Shown here: positions 48,879 through 62,141 of the stretch, one piece after another
Layout: each line of letters starts with the position of its first letter
Numbering within the stretch: the first letter of the stretch is position 1
From: Polydactylus sextarius
Lineage: Eukaryota; Chordata; Actinopteri; Polynemidae
Assembly: GCA_016801845.1 (NCBI GenBank)
Contig: CM028911.1
Coordinates: 8,602,885-8,666,884 of the forward strand
DNA: 64,000 bases
Direction of reading: 5' to 3'
The notes under the pieces: generated by a model
The model's database searches: none
What the model saw: only the letters and a program-made list of their open reading frames with translations
Told to the model about the DNA's origin: nothing
Position numbers and translations under genes: made by a program

Positions 48879-50775
48879 AGAAAGGAGGCACTTTTCTTTG
48901 TGCAGAGGCCTCTATGACTTCTGAGAAAATGTAATAGCTGATATTATCTCACACTGCCTCTGTAGAAGGAAATAATGGGGTCCACTCCATTAAAGACCAC
49001 ATCCAAATGCTGCAGCATTTCTTGTTAATGTATGTTTTAGAAACACATGAGAGGAGAAAAGTAATCAGTGCCACTGCATGATGAAAACGTTCTAAATCTG
49101 ACTCTTTTCTTCTCTGATCTTGCCTCCACCACATTATCGGGTTTTCCTGTGAACTAGACTGTATTCATTTTCGGAAAGGGTTTATCAGTGATGACATGCT
49201 GCGTGCTTGTGTTGACAGAACAGAGAGTGGTTGCTCTGCAGGAGGTCTTCAGGGTTTGGCCATGCCCAGACTGGCTGCTTCTAAGCCCAGGAGAGAAAAA
49301 ACTTTTCTTTCCCTTTTTCATACCCCTTTCTTCACTCACTGTCTCTCAATCGTACATGTTTAATGAGCTGGCATCTTTTCTTTCAGTTGTTATATCACCC
49401 TCCCACACTCCTCCACTCCATCACTTTTCCTCCATGCCTGCACTTGCTTTTTCTTCTCTTCCCTTTTTCCTCTTCATGCAATGTTCTTCCTGCTGGCATT
49501 CATAATGCTCCAGAAGGTACTAAGGAACACTACCATCTACTATCAAGAAACATTTTCTAACAGAGTATTTCACATTCTTGGTGTTACCCTTCACTCTTCC
49601 ACTTTCCATGCCAACACTATGAGGTATTCAAGGCAAAAAAACTACATTACTGGGAGTAACAATGGAGTGAATAAAAGCCTAAGAACTTTGCTGAAGTTGG
49701 GGTTCACAGACCTATGAATATGTAAAAAAAGACAATCATATAAAATGGCATATCTTGCATTTCCATTTAAGTACAAGAATAGTTCTAATCAGGAACCATC
49801 ATCTTTTTTGTGCTGTAAAAAACTAAAAAAAAAGAAAAAAGCTCTTTGTGTCAGAGGATTGTAAGGCAGGAGGAAAGAACAGCGTTAATAAAAAAGCCTA
49901 TCTTTGCTGCACGATTGGGTTTTTCCATTTTGCTACTTCCTGTCAAAAGCATCACTCCATAAAACAGGACAAATGAGATTCCATGAATAGACGAATGGTT
50001 TCTTCATACATGTTCAATCTAAATCAATCATTAATGAGTTAATTTGTCAAAGGGAGCAAGCTCCATCACACAGACCACAATGACTCCATTTCTTTAACAG
50101 GGGAAGCAGATTTTAGGGGACAGCTGGCTGACTGCCTCTTTGCGTGTGTAAGAGGGTCAAGCAGCTTCAGTGGCTCAAAACTGTGTAAAATTGTAGCACT
50201 TCAGGCTGACACCAGGACTGTTGTAGTGATGTGCAGTTTGTACCACACAGTCAAAGCACCTTTTCAACTACATTAAACAGTCTTAGTAACTTTGTGTGCA
50301 ATAGTTTTTGCATTATGGTCTCAAACACAGAAACAGTCATATACTCACTAAAGGCTGCCTGCCCGCTTAAGCCCAGTCTGCCAATCATCAGCATCACTGA
50401 ACCATAAAGTGGCCTAACAAACAGCTATCACACATCTCTCTGCACCCAGACTATAATTTATAATGCATGAAACCAACCTAAAAACAAACAAACAAACCTA
50501 GACATACGTGCGTAGGCTAATATTTTGACAAAAGTTCACTGAAGATGTGAAGATTGCATCATTTATGTGTGTGTGTGAGATGGAAATACAAACAGACAAA
50601 CAGATAGATAGATTTTGCAGATCAGGTATTCCAGTGCTTGATTAATACATATTTTTGCAGGCTGGGCTCTTGCAGGCTGGGCTTTTGTAATGCGTTGGGT
50701 GGGTGTGGGTGGCAAAAACCTTGACGCATGCTTCACTCACGGGCGATAATTAAGCGATTCCCTTTTTCTTTGCAG
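48879..50775. other. Intronic, no gene seen
   Basis: Pyrimidine-rich sequence at about 49295-49480 opens several overlapping plus frames without domains. A 14-bp tandem doublet (gcaggctgggct-like) lies at 50658-50687. Confidence 0.55.
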
Positions 50776-51083
50776 AGGCCAAAGTGCAGATGCTAGAGAC
50801 ACTTCATATTTTCATTTCTGGCCTCATTGAGATCATGGTCTGTGGGCCACAATAAGCCAATCATGCAGATTATCTCACACTTGCAAACCATGTGCAAATG
50901 TTCAAATTTAGAAAGACTTGATTAAGGGAAAAGCCAAAGGGTATTTTTTTTTTTTAATGGATGCATTTCCTCAAAAGAGCAGCCATGGCATTTGCCTCTC
51001 CCAACTGAGCCTCTTATGTTAGCACCTGCAAGCCAAACAAAGACTGCGAAGCAAAGCATAATATTGTTCCTTGGGAAAATAAA
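50776..51083 (+). other. Terminal-exon-like segment with poly(A) signal (unconfirmed)
   Basis: A very good acceptor (attccctttttctttgcag) is followed by a frame entering after two bases, AKVQMLETLHIFISGLIEIM then VCGPQ, with a TAA at 50853-50855. A poly(A) signal AATAAA lies at 51078-51083. The arrangement mimics a last coding exon on the strand opposite macrod2. I recognise no protein, and no upstream exon is established. Confidence 0.25.
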
Positions 51084-51169
51084 ATCCTGCCAGTCAGAGG
51101 AGATGAGAAAAATAGGGGGAGAGGAAAAAAGGAATGAAAGTTGGTGGAAGTTGGTGAGAAGGACCTGAT

Positions 51170-51490
51170 TTATCTACAGTGGTTCATATGTGAACAGCAG
51201 AGGAGGTCAGAATATTCCACCAGGCTATGGTTGACTGTGGAGGCCTTGGACTGTGATTTATGGGTCAGTGGTGGATGTGTTAATGGACTGTGCCCATGGA
51301 GCATATCCATCCCAGGTATGGATATCCATACCCAGAATGGATATGCTCTGTGACAGTTTCTCAGCACAACACATCATCACTGAGACTGTCAGTGTTTCAG
51401 ATGTATATAAACACAGTGCCTGGTGTCGGTTTCTGTTAAAGTATGAAAGGCCACTGGTGATGCACTTCACAAACAGACATTAAAACAACA
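51170..51490. repeat. Long foldback (inverted-repeat) element
   Basis: Two arms of about 150 bases face each other around a centre at 51323/51324. The inner 25 bases of each arm (51299-51323 and 51324-51348) match except for about four positions, with no loop; the centre is tatggatatccata. Further out the match continues with gaps (tcagtg..gatgtgtt, accaggc, cagtgg..ttcata..aacag). The two strands therefore encode near-identical short peptides. Most likely a decayed hairpin-type DNA element; a structured non-coding RNA is the alternative. Confidence 0.7.
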
Positions 51491-54400
51491 CAGCAGGAAA
51501 ACAGAGCTTAAAGCAGGTGAAAAGGTTAAAAAATAGCATGTGTATTTTTACTGTTTTATTCCAAAAACAGACATTGATTATACCTAACACAAATATTAAT
51601 ATTTAATTAATATATTGTTATGGCTAAGGTTAAGGTAATTTAGATTGTTCATTTATTATTCTTCAATTATGTTGCAGCTTGTCAATATGATAATATATCC
51701 CCATTACCTCACTAACCACTCAATGACTAGGACAAATCAGAGTTGCCATAAATATTCTAGAAAAGAAAAGACCATCACAACTGATCAGCATGACACACTG
51801 GACACTGAGTGGAGGCTGAAACATCTGCCTTTAGGTGTCATTAAGGTAAAACAGATGCTAACCAGGATGATACAGGCAGCTCAGACATAATGAAAGTAAC
51901 AATATATTATAACAAAGCCTAAAAGCATAAAGACACATTGCCTGATTTCAAAGCAGGATTGTTCTAACTGACTAAATAAAGAATTTAGTGTGTGTGTTTC
52001 ATGTGTCTGTTGTAGTGTCTCTCATGTTTTTTCAAATATGAAAACACAATTGAATATGTTTTGCCATGTAGGGAGTTAAGCATATGAAATCATGAACAAA
52101 TGTGTGAAATTAGTAGATATCAGTTGTTTAGACTGCATGAATATGAATGAAAAGATTATTTGGCTCAAACAAAGATAATTTATGATAAAATAAATCTTTA
52201 AATCTTTGTGAACTGTGACATCAATTCAGCTCCTAATTCAAGTTAATAATTCAAGTCAAAACAGGAAGCAACCCTAACCCATTTGTGTGTGAGGCTCTGG
52301 AAATACCAGTGTATTCCTGCTGCACTCTTTCCTTCTTTAATTTAAGTAAACACAATAAAGCAGGTACACATGCATGAAGCCATTCTGTCAGTAATTGTCA
52401 CTAATGTTAAAAATTCTTGCATGCAATTACAGTAGCCTAACTGTATGCAGACCTGGTGAATTATTGAATACATTTTAAATAATTTAAAATCACAGTAGAT
52501 CAAGATGATTATCTTCCTCCTACATTCACTAAATCACTTTCACTTTTATCGATTCATTTTCAATTTACGCTACAATGTATTACACGCAAAATTAACATTT
52601 GTCTCCTATTAGCTAAGAGCTACGCGTGTTAGACAAAACAAACAAACAAAAGATAAAAAAGTGCAATTACTGATAATTACTCACTTCACAATTACTCACT
52701 AACACAAATATAACACACAATTTCACTAACACACATTTCACGGTGAGGAATTCCACAAGGAGAGAGAAACCTTTTTGCTATCAGTTTAACAAATAACACA
52801 CTCTCATAGAACACAAATGAGAACGGATTGTGAGAAAAGATATTTTACAGCCTAAATCTTACCACACTGCATGTTCCTCGCTGCTCTGTCTTGGCTGCAA
52901 ACTCTCTCAAACTGCACAATGTGTGAATAATTGCTGTGTTTTATCAAGGCATAAACCAGGTTGGAAGAAAGCTGAGTGCCAGCCTGCAGTGGCTCAGCAG
53001 CACCAGCCATGTGTCTCTGACAGAAAGCTTGCGTTAATCCAAACCTTGTAAACACCATTAAAACATCAGGACCTATAAAACACTTTTATGAAGTTAAGAG
53101 GCAACTTTACAGGTTTTGTACTATGGCTCCTAAATGCATGACGTGTCTATTGCTGCTATCTCAGGGATGGGACAACTTGACTGACAAAAATTTTAGTCAC
53201 AATTTCAATATAATGTACAGAGCAGAAGAAATCAGTTTATAAAGTACAATAGCTGGTCTGGATATTATTCCACTGATGAATGATAAGAAGTTATGGATGC
53301 ATACATCTTTATGAATGTGAGACTCTTTGATTTATGTGTGTTAATGTCCTTGAATGGGAACAAAAAAGCCTTCCCTCCATCATTTCAAGACGCTCTGCAC
53401 TTATTGTCATTCTGTTCACTTTGTTATCGAAGCATAGCAACATTTTTCATGTAATAGCTCTGGAGGGGTTTGCGTGGTGGTGCAGAGGGTCGCTGTTTAC
53501 ACTTCACGTGTGCTGTTAGAGGCATTCCAATGGAAGCCAATATCCATTTGTAAAAGACCTATCACGAGGCAAGTGTCCTTCGCTGCAACTTTCTCCCCTC
53601 TACTGCTTTCTCCTAATCAGATTGGTCAAAACCGGACCCAATTTCAGTGGGTATATAAATAAATAAAGCGGAGGAAATCACTTATACTGTATTTTGGAGC
53701 CAACATTCATCATTGTCAGCAGGCATATACAGTTCATATGCCCCTAACACGTCCCATTTCCCAACCAGCAGCCATCCCGCCGTTTGATAGGACAGCATGC
53801 TCGTTCATTTATAGAGGAGCCTGTCAGTTTTGTGCTATTTACTAATGTAAATGTCCCCTGGATGAAGTCATCTTCAGGCATACCCTTGCTGTGACAGGAA
53901 AACAGGCGAGCATAGACTTTTTGAGTCATTTTTGTGTCCATGCTGCATAGATTTGAATACTTACTCTGCAAAAGTAGTTGAAGGTCATGGCGACCTCCAG
54001 ACAATATATGTTATGGTGCTTAGCTTACTTCATGAGAAAAACTCTGCCATAAAGTTCAAGAGGAGCAGCACAAAGAAATACTTAATGACAGATAAGCTGA
54101 AACAAGTCCAGGAACACCGAAGCCTCTTTACACTAAGTAAAAGAGACAAAATGAAGTCTAACATTTCATTCATGCCTAATCTAATAAGCCCAGTTAGGAG
54201 AAATATTTATATGTTGTTTACAAGTTTTAGACTCTACAGACTGGAAATTGTAATGTATACACACGCTATAAAAATATTTGCTCAACAACATCAGTCTAAT
54301 GGTTTACACACATAAACAAAGTACCTACCCAGTAGCATAAAGCATGCAAAAGAAGCTAAAGTTACTGCCCAAGTCCCCACAGTGAGAGGACTTTCTTTTT

Positions 54401-54991
54401 GTTTACAATGAAATTCTCTAAAAGCCATCATATCTGCTGTGTTCCTATTGAGTTACAGGACAAATGAATTACTGGGCATTTAGTACGGCAAAGCAGCAGT
54501 GTCTCTTAAAGCCGGGTGGATCTCAGGACTGAGCCACAGAGAAATGCCACTGCTGAGATCCATTTCCAGCTACGTAGGAGGGGAACTAAACAGTCCTCTT
54601 CTCCTCTCTACTGCTCTTTCAATTTATTCTCTGTTTGAATGTTTTCGCTGTGGTCTGCCCACTTGTTTCTGAAGCTGATAATCGGCTCAGGAAAATTAGC
54701 TTATCTGCATTTAGCATTCAGGAAGACAGAGGAGTCCTATAAACAGAAATAAATAAAATACAGCGGAGTACAATACTCTGTGGTGCGTGTTTGTATGTGT
54801 TTGTGTGTTGAAGAAAGGACATTCTTTGCTCTTGGGTGCTTGTATTACAGAAAAAAGGAAGGGGGCTCCAAAGCATTTTTTAATACTAGAGAATTTTGAA
54901 AATTGCATGATTGACATTCACTTCTAGTGTGTGAGGAAAATTCTTGTATGATTTCAAATGTTCAGTGAGCCGTGCCTGTTTATTCTGGCAG
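51491..54991. other. Intronic, no gene seen
   Basis: AT-rich, with short tandem words (caattactcact-like near 52670-52700). The minus frame at 53744-54004 and the plus frame at 53932-54315 have no recognisable domain. Confidence 0.55.
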
Positions 54992-55073
54992 TGGCCTAAC
55001 AACGGCACATATCCCCGTCAGTCAAGGTTCTGACGTCATGAAGGAGGTAGTCGACTCTGCAGGGTGTCTGCAG
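54992..55073 (+). other. Exon-like segment (unconfirmed)
   Basis: The acceptor tgcctgtttattctggcag and donor CTGCAG|GTGAAT bound 82 bp with only one open frame, GLTTAHIPVSQGSDVMKEVV then DSAGCLQ, entering in phase 2 and leaving in phase 0. The frame also stays open to 55172. The block is richer in GC and CpG than its surroundings and contains a perfect CRE (55031-55038). It fits the phase of the possible start at 44060-44088. I recognise no domain, and it may instead be a conserved non-coding element. Confidence 0.28.
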
Positions 55074-57307
55074 GTGAATTACGGGGAGGGCATGGCACTA
55101 CCTGGCCCTGCACTTACTCATAAAAGGCTGTTATTAGTGACCCATGCAGTTAAAGCCAAAAGCACTATTTAAGAACATGTTCCCTTCAGTTTGATTGGCA
55201 GGGTGTTGGAGGTCGCCACAGGCACATACAATGAAACCTATTTCAGAGTTACAACCTTTAACAGCATTTAGTGTCGACCTGTGGCAGGAAACAGTCTAAA
55301 CCACATTTGCAGGATTCTGGATAATGTGTGGTAAGCAGGTGTTATACCTTATTAGGGTTTACACAGCTTATCTATTAGGTTTTTCCACCCTGAGAGCAGA
55401 GAACTCACATGTGTTGTCTTTATATTAGGTTCTTCACAAGAAAGCGAGTGTCACATCACATTCAGGATGGATAAACATTTGACAAAGAGGCCAGTGGTGC
55501 TACAGTAAAGAAAGGCATGGACAGTCAGCAGACACTGTAACCTCCCAAGGCCAAATCACCATCACGAACAGAGACAGACCCAAGCTGTCACAACTAATAA
55601 GATGCTTTCACGACAACAAACAGTACCAGTCCAACCTTGTCTGCAAAAAGGCAACAAGGCTGCTTAGACACAAAGAAAACAAAAGAGATGTGGGAGGATG
55701 CACAAGTCAAGGATTTCCGTGTTAACTGTTATCTGAACTCTTGCAGGCAGGCCTCTTATAAGACAGGTTAACTGTTAACTGCTTAAAATGGTGTTGACCA
55801 TACCTATTGAATATCAACTACATAAATCCTCCATCATGGCTAATGCACAAAATCCATTTAGGCATTTTCCACACTAGGCTGGTGATTTCCACTGACATAA
55901 TAACAGCCAATAATCTGTGATGAGCCCTTAAACAAACACATATTCATGTTGCCAGGCAAACTGACACCTCTGGACCTGAGTCAACTCACTAAGTGTATAA
56001 CCAAAGTTAATTCTGCCTTGATATCTACAGCAGGAGGCATGAATGCACTTAGCTTCTACTTTGCCCCTTACATCTTTAATGTCCACCTAAAAAGGACAAC
56101 CACAGTGAGGTCAGGACTCTACAATATAATAATTCCAATGAAAAAAACTACAGGGCTCTTTTATGAATCTTGTTGAGAAGTGCTATTAAAGCCACAGGTT
56201 TGACAGCAGAGAGGGAGGTTTAAGAGGGGAGCCTTGAAGACCTATTACCTCACCTGTGGGTGATATCTCAATAAGAAGTGTGTCTGATATAAGAGAGAAG
56301 GGTACATCGGTGTCTTGAACTATATAGCTTCTTGACATGTATTAAAACCTGTGTAGTGAATCAAAACAGCCACTCCAGATCATTTTCATCTTAAAAGAGA
56401 TCAAATAGAGGACATCCTGTACCTAGTCCCAAAAGTCTCAGGTGGGGGTGGTATAAATATAAAGCACCAGTCTCCATCAAGTGTGGAAAGAGCCATGTTG
56501 TGAATAACAGGGCCACAGTGACACAGTGACACAGTAAGTTTAGTCTCTAAAGGAAAAGTGAAGTGAAAAACATGTCACATGCAATGTAACAGCTAGGTTT
56601 TAACAAGATAACTCATCTGTAAGTAAAATGCCATACATGTGAAACTTTCCACTACAACGAGCACTGTAGACTTAAGTACAGAAATGGTTGATATTGTCAA
56701 CCACAGTAGGTGAGAGGTTCTTATATAAATGGAAGATCATCTCAGTTTGCCAAGATGATAAAAACTAAACACTGTGAGCCATGCAATACCTCCAGATTAA
56801 ATAAATACACAGTCACACCCTCTGGACACAGCTGTATCTCTGTCTCATACTAAGTCCACTTACAGATGATGGATATTTGTGTTAATCCCTCTGCAGGGGC
56901 CAAGGCTTCCCCTCAGAATGTAATTTTAAAATAAAAGAGTCCATAAAAAGGATTCTCTGAGATTAATAAATTAGATTATAAGAGTGACTTTGCATTTTAA
57001 TTGCATTTGGCTATGGCATGTTCTCTTTTTGCCCTAGAAATGTGGCATTTATGGTGGATATTTGATTACAATAAATGTCTCAACTGCCAGTGACTGTACA
57101 TTTCTTCCTCCCTGCTGTCTGCTTATGATAAATTGGTTACCTGGACAGAAACTTTTCAAGTTCTTTTTGTTTAATTGTTTTGTCACATATTTTACTATAA
57201 TTTGAAATAACAGTGACAGTTTTGAGACTATCAACATATCGTCTCTATTTTGACCATATATTTTAAATGTCACCATGGTCCATTTGTTTCAGCTCTCTAT
57301 GAGGATC

Positions 57308-57327
57308 TTTTTTTTTTTTTTTTTTTT
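57308..57327 (+). repeat. 20-T homopolymer
   Basis: A pure T run that could be the reverse-strand tail of an old retroposon. The adjacent sequence shows no recognisable SINE or retrocopy. Confidence 0.85.
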
Positions 57328-59254
57328 GAGTACTGTCTAGTCTGACAATAGCCTCATACTCGTATAATATAATACTTCACCAAAGGCCACAGCCATCATA
57401 CAAGTGCAAAATTAATTATGATGCTAGTCTATAACAATTAGTGGACATGTAATTCATTAATAAAACTTATCAGCTCAGAATTTTATAATATGGAAACCCT
57501 TTGAATTCATAAAAGTCTTTTCACTAAATTGCTTTAAAAGGAGATGTAGGTTTAAAAACAACATACTATAGCAAGGGTTGATGTGAGCTTGATTTGTGTT
57601 ATGACATATGACAAACTAAATCTAGATTTGGCAGCTCTGATCCTTCACCTTGGACAAAGGTTTAGAGTTTAGTCTGGTCAGATAAATTCTGATTCACTCC
57701 ACTATTTCAGCAGTTTTTCACTCCAGGACAAAAGTGTGCCAAAAGTCCTGCAAAACCAGCCTTTTGACTGGGATTTAAGAATGATGACAATGAGAAAATC
57801 GCGGCACATTCAGCAGATTGCCGACACATAATAGTCTACATTATTATGGATTAGACAAATAGTGCAAGAGTAGCGTGTATAAAATACATATTTTCTTGCA
57901 TATGTGATGTGTATGGAATCTAGTTTTTGTTAAACTAGTAACCTTCACTAAGCTATTCTTGGTTGTCACTGAAGCATCAGCACATTGTTGAACCTGCTTT
58001 TGTGCTAGAGTGGACATGCTCTAGAAGTAATCACTGAATCATTTGGGATAAAACATTTAAATTCTTTTACAAAAAAGTATCATGCATATAACTTCTGAAA
58101 AATGACATGTCTTCTACTGAAAAGCTAATGTGGAACTCATTTAATTTCCTTCACACCAGAATGGGAAGAGGTAGAAAAACGAAAAAGAAAGTCAGTTTTA
58201 ATAAACAGGCAGCGAGAGCAATTTATGCAATCTTTGGTGGTTTGTCTGCACAAGCCAATTATAGAAAGATGTGTGTTGCAGTCACAGAATAAAAACTCCT
58301 CATCGGCATCAGTATAAATTGTGGTATAAATAGATCCACTAAAACCTAGTAAATGTTAATTTCCTCATTTCAAACAGTACTTAGATATTTACTACAAAGC
58401 ATCTGACAGTCAACTGTTACCGCTAAACTGTCAATAAAATCAACCACATGAGGTGATGATGTGTTTAGAACATATAGTGGTGCCTGGGGCCAAGTCACAG
58501 AATCGTATTGCCTTCAAAATGATGTCAAATCCTATAACAAGGTATAGCAACGCTTGAAATGTAGGAGAGAACATATGATATAGATACTGTCCTATATGTG
58601 CAGCAAAAACAGCTGGAGCACATTTTGACCAGAAAAGAAAAACACATCAAAGTCTTTCTTCATGCTGTAATGCTGTGCATGCTGTAAAAGAATAACAGTG
58701 GGAACCAGATGACTCCCTAAAGAGAAAAAAATCCAAAGAATCCTTTCCCCTGTTGGACTCTAAACATCCCGGAAACTATCTCTAATTAGTGCCAAGGCTG
58801 CTCCCAGGGAGCTGATGAGAAATATTTGTGTTTGATTATTTTGGCAGAAAAATTAATAATAGGAAAGAGAAAAAGGGAAAAGGATTAAATGGTTTTAAAA
58901 TTGAGAAGAGTTTTTGAAGACACTACTAAGAGTCCCTTTCACTCTTTCTGTCATCTTTTTATTGCTTTTGGAATGAATTTTGCTTTCTCAGGCCAAACTT
59001 GTACAACACCTACCCGTGAAGGAAATAAACAGATGCTGGTCCTGACTAAGCATTTCTATACTCCCTTGCATTTGAATCCAAAAGTTATAGGAAGAGGAAG
59101 ACGAAAAAAAACAAAACAAGATTATACTCTCAGCATCTCTTTAAAACTATTCTAAGGCGCTGTCGGATTGAATATCATTAAACCTTTTATTTCTTTTCAT
59201 TTCTCTTTTCTTCTGTTGACAGCTAGTTGTCATAAACCACCAACAAACCCCCAC

Positions 59255-59350
59255 GAGGCCCCCTAGTGCAGTCAGACAGAGTACAAAGCAATCATATCTG
59301 CTGATTAAAGCTCTAACGCATTCTGCTGCACAGGGCTGGGCCCTGCATCA
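59255..59350. promoter_or_regulatory. Possible conserved non-coding element
   Basis: A low-repeat block with CAATCATATCTGCTGATTAAAG, CTGGGCCC and ATCATTAATGAAG motifs, lying between AT-rich flanks. The call rests on composition and motifs only. Confidence 0.2.
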
Positions 59351-60431
59351 TTAATGAAGAGCAGATATTATACCCTGTTTACAGGAAGAAAGGAAGCAGC
59401 TCATATTAAGCATTAGCACTCCCCTTGCACAGCTTCCACCTAGGGCAGCATGCCCCTGGCTCAGCAGTGACCCATAGGCTTTGGCAAACAGTAAGTTGCA
59501 GTGGATGGAACAAGAATGACACATATGAAGAACATTATACCTCAAAGGCTGTATCATGACGTCAGTGAGCAAATGCTGCTGGGAAAAATCTGTAGTTTGT
59601 TTGGCTAAAAATGTATCTGCTTGTGTGTGTGCATATGTCTGCATATTTTGCAGATATGGGTGGTTGAGAGGTTACCCACAAGGTTATCCAAGTTAGATGA
59701 GGTCCTGGAGTGCTCTCATCTTACTGCCCCATTGTTTGCCCCTTGCTCTCTCTCTCTCTCGCTCTCTTGGCATCAGCCCAGTCGATGTAGGGCCAAGTGG
59801 TCAGTCTCTGAGGAGGGACACCCGCTCGGCATGGTGTTTAGGACAAACACTGCAGCAGCGTTTCCTCTGCTCTACCCATCTGTTGGTTTTGGCCCGATCC
59901 TCTAGACCACAGCACAGATCTGGCCAGGCTTTAGCAAACACACTTGTACAGCAGCCAGAACACTTTACACAGGACTTTTCTGTAAGTACTGTCGGCAGCA
60001 ATTAAATGTGGGAATGGGCCGGACTTCTGGGCTTTGGACAGTGGGATGGTTAAAACATTGAGAAAAGGTCATTCCCACGATATTTACTCATAAACTCTAT
60101 TTTAGTATTTTGCATCTGATACTTCTCTGTAATAATGTGACATGAACATGGATGTCCAAATAAGGACATTTAGATCAGAATGCAAAATGTTTTATTAGTT
60201 AAAGAGTAGATGGGATTTCTGTTGACTAAAATTTTTCTTTAGTTGTCTGTAGTTCTGAATAGCAGTGCCATTGTGTCAGCAACTGGTTTATATCTAGCAA
60301 TAATCATTAATGGATACTTTATTTAGATTATTTTCCAAGAACATAAAAAGGACCAATTATTCATCAAGAGCACTCTTGTGAAAACACTGTTTATGTTTAT
60401 CAGATTTTCACTTTCCCTAAGCCTTTCTTAC

Positions 60432-60515
60432 CTCCTGGGCCACAACATGTCACCTCACCATAGTCAGTCAAGTAAATGGTGACAATAGAATCATGAGACA
60501 AATCATTTGAGTCAT
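60432..60515 (-). other. Candidate cassette exon on the macrod2 strand (unconfirmed)
   Basis: On the minus strand the acceptor tctgttttaaatgcag and donor GGAG|GTAAGA bound 84 bp with one long open frame, DSNDLSHDSIVTIYLTDYGE then VTCCGPG. It enters and leaves in phase 1, matching the phase-1 acceptor of the macro exon, so inclusion would keep the frame. The peptide does not resemble the macro-domain segment normally found before VIHTVGP, so it cannot be the constitutive upstream exon. It could be a rare isoform exon or chance. Confidence 0.25.
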
Positions 60516-61593
60516 CTGCATTTAAAACAGAAATGAGCCCAAGAGCAGTCAGTGCTGTGACATTCTAATTACAAAACTTCACTGGAGCAGGGAAGAAGAG
60601 AGGAGGGTGGAGGCAAGCAGTGGAAAAAAAATCTTTCAGTTTTTCCTTCTGCAATCACATTACTTTAAAATGCCAGGCCTTTAAATTTATCTGTCTTCTA
60701 GCACAGGTAATTTTTGAGTGCAGAACAGGGAATTATACAGACACTCGATCGATAAAAAGGAGCCACAAGGAGACAACAGAAGTGATTGCTTCAACCTACT
60801 AAAGACGGCAAGAGGATATGAGGTGTTCCTCGGGATAATTTTCATATAAAATCAAAGTGACAGTGACACAGTGACAAATAGAAACACAGTGAGTGAATGA
60901 CTTACCTGAAAGATGTTACACCAGGAAGGAGTTGATTAGGCCAAACAGATGACAGCATGAAAAAAAAGACAGACATTAGTGACACTGAGGAAAAATATAG
61001 TGTTTTTCTCATACAGTTCTTTGTTTCTCTATAAAGCAGGAAAAGGTGGACTGGTGGGTGATTATTAGGGGAATGCGTTTACCACACAAAACATAAGACC
61101 AATGTTTTCAACAAGCTTCAGAAGAAAATATTTTAGCTTTTACTGTACAGGTTTTTGCAGTTTCTTTAGAACACGAATGGCCAGATAATTGCCCTGAATG
61201 ATAATGCACATTCCAGCCACAATTTGGTCCAAGCCCTTTGGAAAATTGGCACCAGATGCCCGAGGGAGGAAAAACAAATCCCCAAATGAGCCTATCTGAT
61301 TGAGGACCATCTACCCCACAGTTTCTGGCCTTCACAGACACCGAGATCAACATCCACTCCGATAAGCATTAAATTCAACACAGATGGACGAATAATCAGA
61401 CTTTTTGCCCTTTAATTTCCAATAGCTTCCTGTTACCTGAAACCAGTGCAGGTTTTAAATAGAGACCATACACAGTGATTTCAGTGGTAAATCAGTAGAA
61501 ACATTCAGTGAACAAAATCAATGAGTTGAAGTACGATCAATGAAAATCTGTAATCTGAGTTTGTCTTTGCTGTCAATTGCTTTCCTTTTTAGA

Positions 61594-61635
61594 CTTTAAT
61601 CCTTCCTCTGTGAGACCATACCAAGAAGACAGACG
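61594..61635 (+). other. Micro-exon-like motif, copy 1
   Basis: A strong acceptor (ttgctttcctttttag) and a GTAAGC donor bound 42 bp with a single open frame, FNPSSVRPYQEDR, in phase 1 on both sides. Its last bases belong to a 29-bp motif (61613-61641) repeated at 62121-62149 with four differences, all transitions. No known protein is recognised. Confidence 0.25.
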
Positions 61636-62092
61636 TAAGCATGGAAATCTGTACAAAAAACAGATTTGAAACTGTGTAATTGAGGAATATCTAACAGGCT
61701 TAGTCAGTACAAAACCTTTCTTGTTTAAAAATAACAGTCTCCAGCACTAACCAAACCAACTGTAACTAATATAATATTCATGTATATTAATATAAATAAA
61801 GTACGATCTAAGTTTACATAAACTCCTATAAACTGATGGTACTAATATCTGCTTTTATTATGAAGATATATTTTTCTATTATACGTACTGTATATATTAA
61901 CAAAGAAATTGCCTTCCCTATAATTGATTAGAAAAAAAATCAACTAGCGATCAACAGCAGACACCAGTGTTTCATTTATAAGAGCTTTCTGAAAATAATC
62001 AAAAAAGGGCCAAGAAAGATGATCTAGTGAATGTATACTGCAGGCAGACTGGGGAGACTCAAGGAGAAATGGTGTATCTTTTGTTTATTCAG

Positions 62093-62141
62093 TTCTCTCT
62101 TCAACAAACATACACGAACAGAGACTATACCAAGAAGACAG
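62093..62141 (+). other. Micro-exon-like motif, copy 2
   Basis: The acceptor gtatcttttgtttattcag precedes 49 bp ending GACAG|GTGTGAGC. In the frame matching copy 1 it reads LSSTNIHEQRLYQED. Its final part is the second copy of the 29-bp motif. Sequence outside the motif is not clearly related to copy 1. Confidence 0.22.

Larger units (their letters stand above)
55074..60431. other. Intronic, simple repeats
   Basis: Includes a doubled acagtgac unit (about 56515-56535), a 20-T run (57308-57327) and a (TC)n run (59746-59766). A perfect CRE lies at 59557-59564. The overlapping plus frames at 59621-60005 are driven by the TC run. Confidence 0.55.

Noticed and set aside
59621..60005. Overlapping plus-strand frames after an attttgcag acceptor
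   Set aside because: The frames run through a (TC)n repeat, which keeps several frames open; no donor or domain supports coding.
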